Part shown: in pieces, positions 1 through 11,144 of the stretch
Layout of the letters: the number at the start of each line of letters is the position of its first letter
How positions within the stretch are numbered: position 1 is the first letter of the stretch
Assembly: GCF_001279005.1 (NCBI RefSeq)
Contig: NZ_LGCN01000195.1
Span: 29,029-93,028, forward strand
Reading direction: 5' to 3'
DNA length: 64,000 bases
DNA from: Streptomyces caelestis
Lineage (GTDB): Bacteria; Actinomycetota; Actinomycetes; Streptomycetales; Streptomycetaceae
Notes under the pieces: model-generated
Database searches by the model: none
Seen by the model: only the letters and a program-made list of their open reading frames with translations
Told to the model about the DNA's origin: nothing
Translations under genes and position numbers: made by a program

Positions 1-1
1 C

Positions 2-154
2 GTGGCGACGACGCCGTTGCTGGCGCGCAAGGGCAGGGCCAGTTATCTGGGTGAGCGCAGCATCGGACACCAGGATCCGGGGGCCACGTCGTCGGCGCTG
101 CTGATCGCCGGGCTCGTGGCGGCCGCGGCGGACACGGAGGCCGGCGATGAGTGA
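2..154 (+). CDS. dhaL: Dihydroxyacetone kinase ADP-binding subunit DhaL (C-terminal end only)
   Basis: Only the last 50 codons are in the window. They contain [20 protein letters not shown], the conserved end of the DhaL domain, in which the ADP-binding subunit passes phosphate to dihydroxyacetone held on DhaK. The stop codon overlaps the dhaM start by 8 bases, so the two genes are translationally coupled in one operon; dhaK would be expected further upstream, outside the window. The family assignment is secure from this C-terminal motif, although most of the gene is not visible. Confidence 0.85.
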   Translation: MATTPLLARKGRASYLGERSIGHQDPGATSSALLIAGLVAAAADTEAGDE

Positions 155-557
155 CGAGAAGCTGGTGGGGATCGTGCTGGTGTCGCACAGCGCGGCGGTG
201 GCCGCGTCGGTGGCGGAGCTGGCGCAGGGTCTGGCGGGCGCCGGCGGAACGGTTCCCGTCGCACCGGCGGGCGGCACCGAGGACGGCGGGCTCGGCACGA
301 GCGCCGAGCTGATCGCCGCGGCGGCCGCGTCCGTCGACCGCGGGGCGGGGGTGGCCGTGCTGACCGACCTGGGCAGCGCGGTGCTCACCGTGAAGACGCT
401 GCTCGCCGAGGGCGACGAACTCCCTGAGCGGACCAGGCTGGTGGACGCGCCGTTCGTGGAGGGCGCGGTGGCCGCGGTGGTCACGGCCTCCACGGGGGCG
501 GACCTGGCTGCGGTGGAGACGGCGGCCGCCGAGGCCTACACGTACCGGAAGGTGTGA
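147..557 (+). CDS. dhaM: PTS-dependent dihydroxyacetone kinase phosphotransferase subunit DhaM
   Basis: This 136-residue protein matches the EIIA-Man-like domain of DhaM. His14 in the VSHS motif near the N-terminus is the expected phosphorylated residue, and [11 protein letters not shown] (about residues 74-84) is the family signature. In PTS-dependent systems the phosphate from HPr is carried by DhaM to the ADP on DhaL, and dihydroxyacetone is phosphorylated in the cytoplasm. The protein is a single-domain form without fused HPr or EI domains. It overlaps dhaL by 8 bp and ends 24 bp before a convergent gene, so it is the last gene of the operon. Confidence 0.9.
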   Translation: MSDEKLVGIVLVSHSAAVAASVAELAQGLAGAGGTVPVAPAGGTEDGGLGTSAELIAAAAASVDRGAGVAVLTDLGSAVLTVKTLLAEGDELPERTRLVDAPFVEGAVAAVVTASTGADLAAVETAAAEAYTYRKV

Positions 558-581
558 GGAGGGCGGCGGCGCCCGGCCGGT

Positions 582-1409
582 TCAGTCGTCGGCGTCCACG
601 AACCGCCGGGCCAGCCGCTCCCCCGCCGCCACCGCGGCCCGGTGGTCCTCGACGGGGGTCACCCGGCTGTTCTCGAACACGATGTAGGTGACGCCGGAGG
701 GCGCGCCGCCGACGAGCGGGTCGGGGTCGATGCCGAGCGACTCGGCCGTGGCGTAGGAGGCCTCGCCGATGATGTCGGCGGGGCCGGTGTCGCCGACGAC
801 CGCGTACCGCACCCGGTCGCGGTACACCACCGCCACCACCGATCCGCCGCGCACGCCGTGGGACCGGTGGTCCCACACGGCGCTGGGCGCGGGCACCACC
901 ACGTAGGGGGTCTCCTCGGAGCTCAGCGGGCGGCCGTCGGACCGGGTGAAGGCCGTGGAGGCGGAGAAGTACGGGTCGGTGCGGGCGTTGCAGCGGGGGC
1001 CGGGGCTGCCGTCGCAGTCGATGTCCATGTCGGCCTTCCAGAACACGGCGCCGCGGGTTCCGCACACCGGGACGGTGGCCTCGGCGCCGTGGTCCTCGCG
1101 GTAGCGGCCGTGGGAGACGGGGGCGCAGGTGCGCACCTTGGCCAGCAGGTCGGCGGCGGAGACGGGGTCCGTGCTCCGCACGGGCGGTTCGGTACGCGCC
1201 TCGGCCGGCGGGTCCACGGCGGGCACCGGGTCCGTGCTCCGCACGAGCTGTTCGGTACGCGCCTCGGCCGGCGGGTCCACGGCGGGCACCGGGTCCGTGC
1301 TCCGTACGACCGGTTCGGTACGGGGCTGGGGCGCGGTGGTGGGGGGAGGCGAGGGGGTCAGCAGGGCGACACCCACCATGGCCAGGGTGAGCGACTGGAC
1401 ACGGGACAC
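582..1409 (-). CDS. Secreted glycoside hydrolase family 75 (chitosanase-like) protein
   Basis: The C-terminal half (about residues 100-275) matches GH75 fungal-type chitosanases: FWKADMDIDCDG, then PYFSASTAF, YVVVPAPSAVWD, AVVYRDRVRYAVVGDTGPADIIGEASYA and VTYIVFEN in family order. Acidic residues in the DMDIDCDG and GDTGP segments are those expected to act on chitosan. The N-terminus is hydrophobic and secretion-like, followed by a Pro/Thr-rich linker built from three 21-residue repeats. Start choice is uncertain: GTG at 1409 is given, but TTG at 1415 sits 6 bases from a GAGAGG ribosome site and GTG at 1448 is also open. The family call is strong; substrate is inferred. Confidence 0.8.
   Translation of the reverse strand: MSRVQSLTLAMVGVALLTPSPPPTTAPQPRTEPVVRSTDPVPAVDPPAEARTEQLVRSTDPVPAVDPPAEARTEPPVRSTDPVSAADLLAKVRTCAPVSHGRYREDHGAEATVPVCGTRGAVFWKADMDIDCDGSPGPRCNARTDPYFSASTAFTRSDGRPLSSEETPYVVVPAPSAVWDHRSHGVRGGSVVAVVYRDRVRYAVVGDTGPADIIGEASYATAESLGIDPDPLVGGAPSGVTYIVFENSRVTPVEDHRAAVAAGERLARRFVDADD
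1168..1335 (-). repeat. 63-bp tandem repeat coding a Pro-rich linker
   Basis: A 63-bp unit occurs about 2.7 times; TCCGTGCTCCG recurs at 1168, 1231 and 1294. It encodes the 21-residue repeat RTE-x-x-VRSTDPVPAVDPPAEA in the linker of the GH75 protein, between the secretion signal and the catalytic domain. The units differ by a few bases, most in the last copy. Confidence 0.9.
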
Positions 1410-1448
1410 GATCAAGGGGGGCCTCTCGTCGGGGTCACGGGCGCACAC

Positions 1449-1800
1449 TCACGGGAACTTTGCACCATTTCGTCCCGATACGGCGGCGCGACGGCTCCGT
1501 CAGGACCGGACAGCGCACGATCGCACCAGCGACCGCGACCGGGGGCCGGGGCCCGGGACCGGATCGACCCGGGCCGTCCGGCCGCCCGCGCCGGCGCGGC
1601 GTCCGCGACGACAGCGATCCGCGCCACGGGTCCGAACTCCCCTTCCCCGAGGGGAGGTTCGACCCGTTCGGGCTTCAGCATACGTAACGCGCGCGAGCGC
1701 TCCCGCACCCCCACCCTCTTGATGTGACCGCGTCACCCTGGTCATATGGGTACGGACCATTCTCCGAGCGTTCCCGCGTGCCGCCCCGGGAGGCAGAGTC
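1449..1800. promoter_or_regulatory. Divergent intergenic region with palindromes
   Basis: This 352-bp stretch separates the GH75 gene from the fibronectin-III lipoprotein gene and should hold both promoters. No convincing coding frame is present. Two symmetrical elements are visible: a hairpin CTCCCCT-n6-AGGGGAG at 1637-1656, and GTGAC-CGC-GTCAC at 1724-1736, which resembles a regulator half-site pair (Crp-like but with the wrong spacing). GGGAGG at 1788-1793 is the ribosome site for the lipoprotein gene. Confidence 0.4.
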
Positions 1801-2823
1801 GTGCGTGGCGTTCCCCCAGCCGTGTCCCCGCGTCGCCTTCTCGCGCTCGGCGGGGCCCTCCTGCTGCTCGCCTCCTGCCGATGGGGAGGACCGGACGACG
1901 GCGCCCGTGGTGAACGGCCGCCCGGAGCACCGACCGGTGTGACGGCCGAGGCGGGCAGCGCCACCAGCGTGCACGTCATGTGGAACACGGTCGCCGGCAC
2001 CGAGGTGAGCCACTATGAGGTGTACCGGGGCACCACAAAGGTGAAAGAAGTGCCCGGTGCCGAACACATGGTGGACGTCACCCGACTCCGGCCCGCGACC
2101 ACCTATGTGTTCACGGTGCGGGCCCGGGACGCGGGCGGACGGCTCGGGCCGCGCAGCCGGGAGGTCCGGGCGACGACACCCGGGGCGACCACGGCCGACG
2201 ACACCGTTCCCACCCGCCCGGCGGAGCTTCACGGGCGGGCTGCCGGGAGCCGGGCGGCCCAGTTGTCGTGGTCCGCCGCGAGGGACGACCGGGGTGTGGT
2301 GTCGTACGACGTCTACCAGGGCGGAACGAAGATCCACAGTGTGGGCGGGAACCAGACGGCCACCGTGGTGACGGGACTGCGGCCGGGCACCCGCTACTCC
2401 TTCACGGTCCGGGCCCGGGACGCGGCCGACAACCTCTCCCCCGCCGGCGCCACCGTCCGCCTCACCACCGCGGGCGGCGCGGACGGCCCGACCGGCGCTC
2501 CCACCGGTTTCCGGGCCACGAGCGAGTGGTCCGACGGCGCCCACCACATCGTCCTCCACTGGGTGCCGCCGCGCGTCGACGGGGTGATCACCGAGTACGA
2601 GGTGCACCTGGACGGCCGTGTCGCCACCTCGCTCGTCTACGGCGGTGACGCCCCGCGCGACCGGGCGACGTACCGCTTCCACGCCGGCCGGGAGGCCGGG
2701 GTCGCCCACCGGGTGCGGATCCGGGCGATGCTGCCGGACGGGACCTGGGGCGGCTTCTCGGCGGAGCGCACGGTGACGACGGGCGCCGGACGCCGACCCG
2801 GCCCCGGGGTCGGCCGCCCGTAG
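1801..2823 (+). CDS. Fibronectin type III domain lipoprotein
   Basis: A 340-residue exported protein. Residues 1-27 form a signal peptide ending in a lipobox-like LLLASC, so the mature protein is probably lipid-anchored at Cys26. Two clear FN3 domains follow (about 40-125 and 140-225), each with the HYEVYRG / SYDVYQG strand and the LRPGTRYSFTVRARD signature. A third, more diverged FN3-like domain occupies about 230-330. No catalytic domain is present, so a role in binding carbohydrate or protein at the cell surface is the most that can be inferred. The GTG start is supported by GGGAGG 7 bases upstream. Confidence 0.75.
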   Translation: MRGVPPAVSPRRLLALGGALLLLASCRWGGPDDGARGERPPGAPTGVTAEAGSATSVHVMWNTVAGTEVSHYEVYRGTTKVKEVPGAEHMVDVTRLRPATTYVFTVRARDAGGRLGPRSREVRATTPGATTADDTVPTRPAELHGRAAGSRAAQLSWSAARDDRGVVSYDVYQGGTKIHSVGGNQTATVVTGLRPGTRYSFTVRARDAADNLSPAGATVRLTTAGGADGPTGAPTGFRATSEWSDGAHHIVLHWVPPRVDGVITEYEVHLDGRVATSLVYGGDAPRDRATYRFHAGREAGVAHRVRIRAMLPDGTWGGFSAERTVTTGAGRRPGPGVGRP

Positions 2824-2964
2824 GAAGCCGTCACCTGCCCGGATGCCGCCGGAGTGCGCGCCGGCCCGGCGCCCCGTTGGCTTGCCTCGTGGCAGCACGG
2901 GCGCTCCCCGACCTAGGCGGCACAAGGGATGTACCGCCGGCCGTGCCGCCGGAAGGCAGTCGAC

Positions 2965-3495
2965 ATGCGCAACTCGAAGCCACTGCTCCGTTCCGGTCCG
3001 GCCGCGGCTGCCGCCGCCGCGCTCGCGCTGGCCCTGGCCGGGCCGGCCGCGGCGGCCGGGATCTCCGTCAGCACCACCGGGTCGACGGTCTCGGTGAGCA
3101 CCGGTGCGTGCACCCAGGTCAACGGCCACTGGGGCACCGCCTCCCTGCTCGGCAGCGGCCAGACGAGCTTCTCGCAGGGCCGTCAGGTGGCTTTGTCGGG
3201 GAGCGGTTCGGGACAGTCCGCCGCCTGGTCCGACGTCGGTCCGGGCACGTACACGGTGATCGTGATCTGCTCGAACGGCAGCACCGCGGGCACGCAGTCC
3301 GTCGTCGTCTCCACGGCTCCCGCCCCGTCGGCCTCGCCGACCGCCTCGCCGTCCCTCGGGGTGATGGGCGGCGTCGGCGGCAGCTCGACGGACTACGGCA
3401 CGATCACGCTGGTGGCGGGCGGCGCACTGGTCGGCACGGGGATCGCCGCCACGGCCTGGTACCTGCGCCGCCGCAAGGCCCCGCGCCACTTCTAG
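2965..3495 (+). CDS. Small secreted protein with C-terminal membrane anchor
   Basis: A 176-residue protein starting at ATG 2965, with GGAAGG 8 bases upstream. It has an Ala-rich signal peptide (about 1-35), a Ser/Thr/Gly-rich extracellular domain of about 80 residues with a Cys pair (in GACTQV and VICSNG) that could form a disulfide, a Pro/Ser linker (PAPSASPTASPS), then a single hydrophobic helix ending in YLRRRKAPRHF. This is the layout of a surface protein held by a C-terminal transmembrane segment. I recognise no functional family. It lies 141 bp after the FN3 lipoprotein gene in the same direction. Confidence 0.7.
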   Translation: MRNSKPLLRSGPAAAAAAALALALAGPAAAAGISVSTTGSTVSVSTGACTQVNGHWGTASLLGSGQTSFSQGRQVALSGSGSGQSAAWSDVGPGTYTVIVICSNGSTAGTQSVVVSTAPAPSASPTASPSLGVMGGVGGSSTDYGTITLVAGGALVGTGIAATAWYLRRRKAPRHF

Positions 3496-3496
3496 C

Positions 3497-3593
3497 GGTG
3501 TCGTCCGGATCGGGTCGGCTCCGGGAAACGGCGCCGTGCGGCCGCGCCGAGCGGTGCCGGGCCCCGCGGCCCCGGCAGGATCCGGACGACACC
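3497..3593. repeat. 15-bp perfect inverted repeat with 67-nt spacer
   Basis: GGTGTCGTCCGGATC at 3497-3511 is repeated in perfect inverted orientation at 3579-3593, directly behind the small secreted protein gene. The spacer is GC-rich and can fold further. It could be a long-range terminator structure or the remnant of a small mobile element; there is no T-tract. Confidence 0.7.
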
Positions 3594-3667
3594 CCTTGGA
3601 CCCGGCGCCGGCCGCCGGCACGCCCGAAGCGCCCCGGGCGGGCGGCCGGCGTCGACCCGTCGCGGTG

Positions 3668-4243
3668 TCACGCCTTGCGTGCGGCGGGGCTCTCGGGTCC
3701 GCCGGCGTCCGGCAGCCGGGCGAACTCCGCCAGCGCGTGGTCGAGCCACTGGGTCCAGAAGGTCTCCAGGTCGATGCCGGCGCGCAGCACCAGATGCCGC
3801 AGCCGGTCCTCCGGTCCGTCCGTGCCCGGCGGGAAGTCGCGCCGCTCGATCTCCCGGTACTCCGCCAACTGGCGCTCGTGCAGCTCCCGGTGGCGCCGCA
3901 GATCGGCCGCCAGGCCCGCGGTGCCGACCACGGCCGCCGCCCTCAGCCGCAGCAGCATCGCGTCGCGGTGCGGCTTGGGGTCCTGGGACGCGGAGGTCCA
4001 GCGGGCCAGTTCCGCGCGCCCCGCCGGCAGGACCTCGTACGCCTTCTTCTGCCCCCGGGCCGGCTGCTCGGAGGGGAGGACCCGGATCAGGCCCTCGGCC
4101 TCCAGTCTCCCCAGCTCGCGATAGATCTGCTGGTGCGTCGCGGACCAGAAGTAGCCGATCGACCGGTCGAACCGGCGGGTCAGCTCCAGCCCCGACGACG
4201 GCTTCTCGAGCAGGGCGGTGAGGATCGCGTGCGGGAGTGACAT
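3668..4243 (-). CDS. PadR family transcriptional regulator
   Basis: A 191-residue regulator with the PadR winged-helix domain (about 1-85: AILTALLEKPSSGLELTRRF, then ATHQQIYRELGRLEAEGLI) followed by the alpha-helical C-terminal dimerisation domain typical of the Vir_act_alpha_C subfamily. It is transcribed 31 bp downstream of the dienoyl-CoA reductase gene and so probably forms an operon with it. A perfect palindrome in the promoter of that operon (6343-6364) is the likely operator, giving autoregulation relieved by a small phenolic or enoyl-type ligand. The family is secure, the operator and ligand are inferred. Confidence 0.88.
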   Translation of the reverse strand: MSLPHAILTALLEKPSSGLELTRRFDRSIGYFWSATHQQIYRELGRLEAEGLIRVLPSEQPARGQKKAYEVLPAGRAELARWTSASQDPKPHRDAMLLRLRAAAVVGTAGLAADLRRHRELHERQLAEYREIERRDFPPGTDGPEDRLRHLVLRAGIDLETFWTQWLDHALAEFARLPDAGGPESPAARKA

Positions 4244-4274
4244 GGGCTCATCCTAGGGACGGGCCGCGCCCGGC

Positions 4275-6392
<2,118 letters not shown>

Positions 6393-6764
6393 TCACCGGC
6401 TCTCGAGACGTACGTGCAGTTCCTCCTCCTGGTCGCCGGGGACCGTGCTCAGGTCGTGCACCGTGAACAGGGAGTCCAGGGTCGTGCGGAACCGGTCGAT
6501 CGCCCAGTAGCCGCCCTGCAGGTCGGCGTCGACCGACGAGGCCAGCCGGGCCTCGGGCCGGGCGCCCTCGTGCGCGTCGGCGACGTCGAAGGTGCCGAGC
6601 CACACCGTCGGGCGGGTCTCGGAGAACTCCTCCGGTACGTCGTCGGAGCACCGGTCGGACGTGAAGCACGCGCACAGCGTGTCGAACACGATCCGGGCGT
6701 CGTCCTTGCTGCATCCGCTGATCTCGACCGAGACGGATTCCGGGTGCGGTCGCTCGCTGCCCAT
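6393..6764 (-). CDS. Conserved hypothetical protein
   Basis: A 123-residue acidic, soluble protein starting at ATG 6764 behind an AGAGGAG ribosome site. It begins with a beta strand (SVSVEISG), contains four cysteines (CSKDD, LCACF, RCSDD) and ends in EEELHVRLESR. There is no signal peptide or membrane segment, and I recognise no domain. The Cys spacing is not a standard zinc motif. It is divergent from the SpoIIE-type sensor gene and upstream of the fadH operon on the same strand. Confidence 0.7.
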   Translation of the reverse strand: MGSERPHPESVSVEISGCSKDDARIVFDTLCACFTSDRCSDDVPEEFSETRPTVWLGTFDVADAHEGARPEARLASSVDADLQGGYWAIDRFRTTLDSLFTVHDLSTVPGDQEEELHVRLESR

Positions 6765-7004
6765 CGTGATCGCTCCTCTCGTGGCCCACGCCGTCCCCGC
6801 CCCCACCCAGCAAAGCACCCCGCGTCGAAGAGCACTACTCGCGCACCGCTGCCGCGGTGACGGCTTCGCGAGGCGCTCGGCCCGATGGCGGGAGAAGCTG
6901 GCACCGGACGGCAGGAACGGCGGAAAATGGGCCTCGCGCGGTAGGACGAGGGAGGTCGGCGCGGTGCGGACGTGCCGTGGGAATCGGTGAAGGCGGGGCG
7001 TGCG

Positions 7005-9086
7005 ATGAATGCAGCGGGGTCACCCCCGGCCGACGGCGACGAGCCGGTGCGCGGGCCGGTGCGTCCCAGCGGGCTGCTCGACGTGCTGCGGGTGGCCTCG
7101 GTGGTGCTGGACGCCGAGGGGCGGATCGTGCTGTGGAGCCCCCAGGCCGAGGAGTTGTTCGGGTACGACGCCCAGGAGGCGCTGGGCCGGTACGCCGCCC
7201 GGATCATGGTGCACGAGCAGCACCTGGACCTCGTGGTGAAGCTGTTCGCCGACGTCATGCGCACCGGACGGAGCTGGGCCGGGGCCTTCCCCATCCGGCG
7301 CAAGGACGGCAGCACCCGGTTGGTGGAGTTCCGCAACATGCGGCTGCTGGACGACCGGGGGGACGTCTACGCCCTCGGTCTCGCGGTGGACCGGTCGACG
7401 GCGCGCCGGCTGGAACAGGACGTGGCCCTGTCCACCCGGATCGTCGCCCAGTCCCCCCTGGGACTGGCCGTGCTGGACAGCGGTCTGCGCTACGTCTCGG
7501 TGAATCCGGCGCTGGAGCGGATGAACGGCGTCCCGGCCGAGGAGCATCTGGGCCGCGGGGTCCGGGACGTGCTGCCGCTGCTGGACGCCGAGGCGTTCGA
7601 GGCCGCCGCGCGCGAGGTCCTCGACACCGGCCGGCCCGTCGTCGACCGGTCCATGACCGGCCGCACCCCGGCCGATCCGGACGAGGACCACGTCTGGTCG
7701 TACTCGCTGTACCGCCTGGAGAACGTGCTCGGCACGGTGCTGGGCGTGGCCGTGTCGGTGGTGGACGTCACCGAGCAGTACCGGGCGAACGCCGAGGCCG
7801 AGACCGCACGGCGGCGGCTCGCCGTGATCGCCGACGCCACCACCCGGATCGGCACCACCCTGGACCTGGAGCGTACGGCCGGCGAGCTCGCCGACGTGGC
7901 CGTGCCGGAGCTGGCCGACGCGGCGGCGGTGGATCTGCTGGACGCGGTGGTGCGGGGCCACCGCAGCATCCTCGGCCCCACCGAGCCGGCGGTGATCCGG
8001 GCGCTGGCGGTGCGCGGGGTGGACGCGGCCGAGGTGCTGGCGGCGGCCGACCCGCCGGGCCGGGTGACCCGGTACGCGCCGGACCGGCTGATCACCGAGT
8101 GCGTGCGCACCGGAACGCCGGTGATGGTGCCGCAGGTGAAGGACGAGGACCTGGCGCGGATCGCCCGCTCCCCGGAGGCGGCCGCGCTGCTGGCGCGGGC
8201 GGGTGTCCACTCGTACCTGGCCGTGCCGCTGATCGCGCGCGGGGAGGTGCTGGGCGCCCTCGACCTCATGCGCATGCGCAACCCGGCGCCGTTCGACGAG
8301 GACGATCTGCTGCTCGCGCGGGAGCTGGCCTCCCGCGCGGCCGTGCAGATCGACAACGCCCGCTGGTACCAGAACGCCCGTGACACCGCCCTCACCCTGC
8401 AGCGCAGTCTGCTGCCGAGCCACCCACCCGTCACGGGCGGCCTCGAGGTCGCCTCCCGCTACCAGCCGGCGGGCGCCACCAGCGAGGTCGGCGGCGACTG
8501 GTTCGACGTGATCCCGCTGGAGGACGGCAGGACGGCCCTCGTCGTGGGGGACGTGATGGGCAGCGGCATCCCCGCGGCGGCCGCCATGGGCCGGCTGCGC
8601 ACGGCGACCCACACCCTCGCCTCCCTCGGCCTCGATCCGGCCGTCCTCCTGGAGCACCTGGACCGGATCACCGACGGCCTGGACCAGGCGATCGCCACCT
8701 GTGTCTACGCCGTCCACGATCCCCGCGAGCGGCGCTGCGCGATCGCCAACGCCGGGCACCTGCCGCCGGCCCGGGTGCGGGCCGGCCACGCCCCCGAACT
8801 GCTCGACCTGCCCACCGGCGTGCCGCTGGGGGTGGGCGGGGTCGCCTTCTCCACGACCACCGTCGAGCTGGAGCCGGGCGACCTGCTGGTGCTCTACACC
8901 GACGGTCTCGTCGAGACGCGCCGGGATCCGCTGGACGAGCGCCTGGACCGGCTGCTGGCCCTGCTGGACCACCCCGGCGACTCCCTGGAGGAGGTCTGCG
9001 ACCTGCTCCTGCGCACCCTGCACGAGCCCGACAACGTCGACGACGTGGCCCTGCTCATCGCCCGTGCGACGGCGCCGGCCCCCTGA
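7005..9086 (+). CDS. PAS/GAF sensor with SpoIIE-type PP2C phosphatase domain
   Basis: A protein of about 693 residues with two PAS domains (about 25-145 and 150-270), a GAF domain (about 285-460) and a C-terminal PP2C/SpoIIE phosphatase (about 470-690). The phosphatase shows the metal-binding motifs GGDWFDVIPLEDG, VGDVMGSGIPAAAAM and LVLYTDGLVETR. Such proteins dephosphorylate anti-anti-sigma factors in response to small-molecule, redox or light signals sensed by PAS/GAF. No HATPase kinase domain or helix-turn-helix is fused. Start is uncertain: ATG 7005 is given, and GTG 6972 and 6987 are in frame. Two overlapping hairpins lie at its stop. Confidence 0.88.
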   Translation: MNAAGSPPADGDEPVRGPVRPSGLLDVLRVASVVLDAEGRIVLWSPQAEELFGYDAQEALGRYAARIMVHEQHLDLVVKLFADVMRTGRSWAGAFPIRRKDGSTRLVEFRNMRLLDDRGDVYALGLAVDRSTARRLEQDVALSTRIVAQSPLGLAVLDSGLRYVSVNPALERMNGVPAEEHLGRGVRDVLPLLDAEAFEAAAREVLDTGRPVVDRSMTGRTPADPDEDHVWSYSLYRLENVLGTVLGVAVSVVDVTEQYRANAEAETARRRLAVIADATTRIGTTLDLERTAGELADVAVPELADAAAVDLLDAVVRGHRSILGPTEPAVIRALAVRGVDAAEVLAAADPPGRVTRYAPDRLITECVRTGTPVMVPQVKDEDLARIARSPEAAALLARAGVHSYLAVPLIARGEVLGALDLMRMRNPAPFDEDDLLLARELASRAAVQIDNARWYQNARDTALTLQRSLLPSHPPVTGGLEVASRYQPAGATSEVGGDWFDVIPLEDGRTALVVGDVMGSGIPAAAAMGRLRTATHTLASLGLDPAVLLEHLDRITDGLDQAIATCVYAVHDPRERRCAIANAGHLPPARVRAGHAPELLDLPTGVPLGVGGVAFSTTTVELEPGDLLVLYTDGLVETRRDPLDERLDRLLALLDHPGDSLEEVCDLLLRTLHEPDNVDDVALLIARATAPAP

Positions 9087-9119
9087 GCGGTCCGCTCAGG
9101 GCGCCGGCGCCCTGAGCGG
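9081..9119. terminator. Overlapping hairpins between convergent genes
   Basis: Two strong palindromes share one arm: CCCTGAGCGG-T-CCGCTCAGGG at 9081-9101, and CCGCTCAGGGCGCC/GGCGCCCTGAGCGG at 9092-9119. They lie between the stops of the SpoIIE-type gene (whose TGA is in the first arm) and the convergent methyltransferase gene, so they probably terminate both; only one can form at a time. Confidence 0.7.
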
Positions 9120-9121
9120 TC

Positions 9122-9928
9122 CTACGACGGTCGCACCCCGATCACGACATGGGCGTACCACTCGTCGGAGGCGGCCAGGCGGGTCCGCAGACCGGCGGCG
9201 GTGAAGGCGTCGACGGCGGCGGGGGCCTGCCGGCTGCTGGTCTCCACCAGCAGGCAGCCGCCCGGCGCGAGCCATCCGGGCGCCCCGGCGGCGACCCTGC
9301 GCAGCACGTCGAGGCCGTCCGCGCCGCCGTCGAGCGCGACCAGGGGCTCGTGGTCGCGGGCCTCCGGGGGCAGCAGGCCGATCTCGTCGCTGGGCACGTA
9401 CGGCACATTGGCCGCGAGGATGTCGACGCGGCCCCGCAGCGTGCCGGGGAGCGCCTCGAACAGGTCGCCGGTGTGGACCCGTCCGCCGAGCGCGGCGACG
9501 TTGCGGCGGGCGCAGCGCACGGCGGCCGGGTCGATGTCGGCGGCGTGCAGTTCGACCGCGCCGAGGGCGGCGGCCAGGGCCGCGCCGACGGCGCCGGAGC
9601 CGCAGCACAGGTCCACGACGACGGACGCGTCCGGCGCCTGGGCGATCGCCTGTTCGACGAGGAACTCGGTGCGGCGGCGGGGCACGAAGACACCGGGTTC
9701 CACGCTGACGCGCCGGCCGTGGAACTCGGCCCAGCCGACGACGAGTTCGAGGGGCAGTCCGGCCGCCCGGCGCTCGACCATCGGGGCGATGTCCTGGGGG
9801 GTGGGCGCGGCGGCGAGGATCAACTCGGCCTCGTCCTCGGCGAAGACGCAACCGGCGGCGCGGAGGGCGGTCACGACGGCGTCCCGGGACGGGGACGGCG
9901 GGACGGCGGAGGGGGACGGGAACGGCAT
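9122..9928 (-). CDS. PrmC-related protein (glutamine-N5) methyltransferase, unknown substrate
   Basis: A class I SAM methyltransferase of about 268 residues in the HemK/PrmC superfamily. The SAM motif is VVDLCCGSGAVGAAL with acidic AADIDPAA downstream; an N-terminal helical domain precedes it. The catalytic NPPY of true PrmC reads NVPY here (AANVPYVPSDEIG), which is how the PrmC-related side family of actinobacteria looks, so release-factor methylation should not be assumed. ATG 9928 is preferred over TTG 9937 because the upstream AGG is too close to the latter. It converges on the SpoIIE-type gene. Confidence 0.8.
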   Translation of the reverse strand: MPFPSPSAVPPSPSRDAVVTALRAAGCVFAEDEAELILAAAPTPQDIAPMVERRAAGLPLELVVGWAEFHGRRVSVEPGVFVPRRRTEFLVEQAIAQAPDASVVVDLCCGSGAVGAALAAALGAVELHAADIDPAAVRCARRNVAALGGRVHTGDLFEALPGTLRGRVDILAANVPYVPSDEIGLLPPEARDHEPLVALDGGADGLDVLRRVAAGAPGWLAPGGCLLVETSSRQAPAAVDAFTAAGLRTRLAASDEWYAHVVIGVRPS

Positions 9929-10538
9929 GTGCGGCAAGAGCCTGAGCCTTTCGGGAGCCGAAGGGCGCTCTCGCGGTCACCTACTGCCGGTGGTCCGCGT
10001 CGCTTCGAGGTGAGAGCACCCGACCTGACACAGCGGTAATGGGTCTCACCTCCTGGATGTCCTACGGCTGGAGGGGGTCGCAGCCGGACGGCCACATTAC
10101 CCGACGATCACCGCCGCCGTACGGTGCTTTCGGAATCCGGGACCGCGGAGGGGGGTGCGCACGGGCGCACGCGGCCGGGGCCGGAGGGCCGGCCGGCGCG
10201 GAGTGACGGTCTTCGCCCGCCGCGCCCGCGCGCCGGCCGGGCGTACGCGCCCCGAGCCGGCCCCGGCTGTCGTGCACACCGCTCGGGCGGCCGGCGACGA
10301 GCGGCGGTCGTCGGGCCGTCGCCCCGGTCGCCCCCTGCGCGCCGGACGGGCCGGCGGTGAGCCGCCGGGCGAACCGGAGCGCCGCGACGCGTGGTCCGGC
10401 TCCCGCGCGGACCGGCCCCCGGGGACCGTGACCGGCCTGACCGGCCTGACCGGCCCGGCGCCGCGTCGGCCGCGGACACCCCGTACGGTTGGGCACGGAA
10501 ACGCTTGAGCACCAGTCGCAACGGAAATCGCCGATCAC
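9929..10538. other. Gene-poor intergenic stretch
   Basis: About 600 bp with no reading frame I can support in either direction; all long open frames here are Arg/Pro/Gly-rich by-products of high G+C. It contains an inverted repeat AGGTGAGA (10008-10015) / TCTCACCT (10044-10051) with a 28-nt spacer, and a short GACCGGCCT repeat around 10430-10455. It should hold promoters for the flanking divergent genes. Confidence 0.4.

Positions 10539-11136
<598 letters not shown>

Positions 11137-11144
<8 letters not shown>

Noticed and set aside
1637..1675. tRNA-like GGTTCGACCC arm with a nearby hairpin
   Set aside because: No acceptor stem, anticodon loop or CCA-compatible end can be built around it.
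10108..10521. 137-codon minus-strand ORF
   Set aside because: Arg/Pro/Gly-rich noise without ribosome site or family match.
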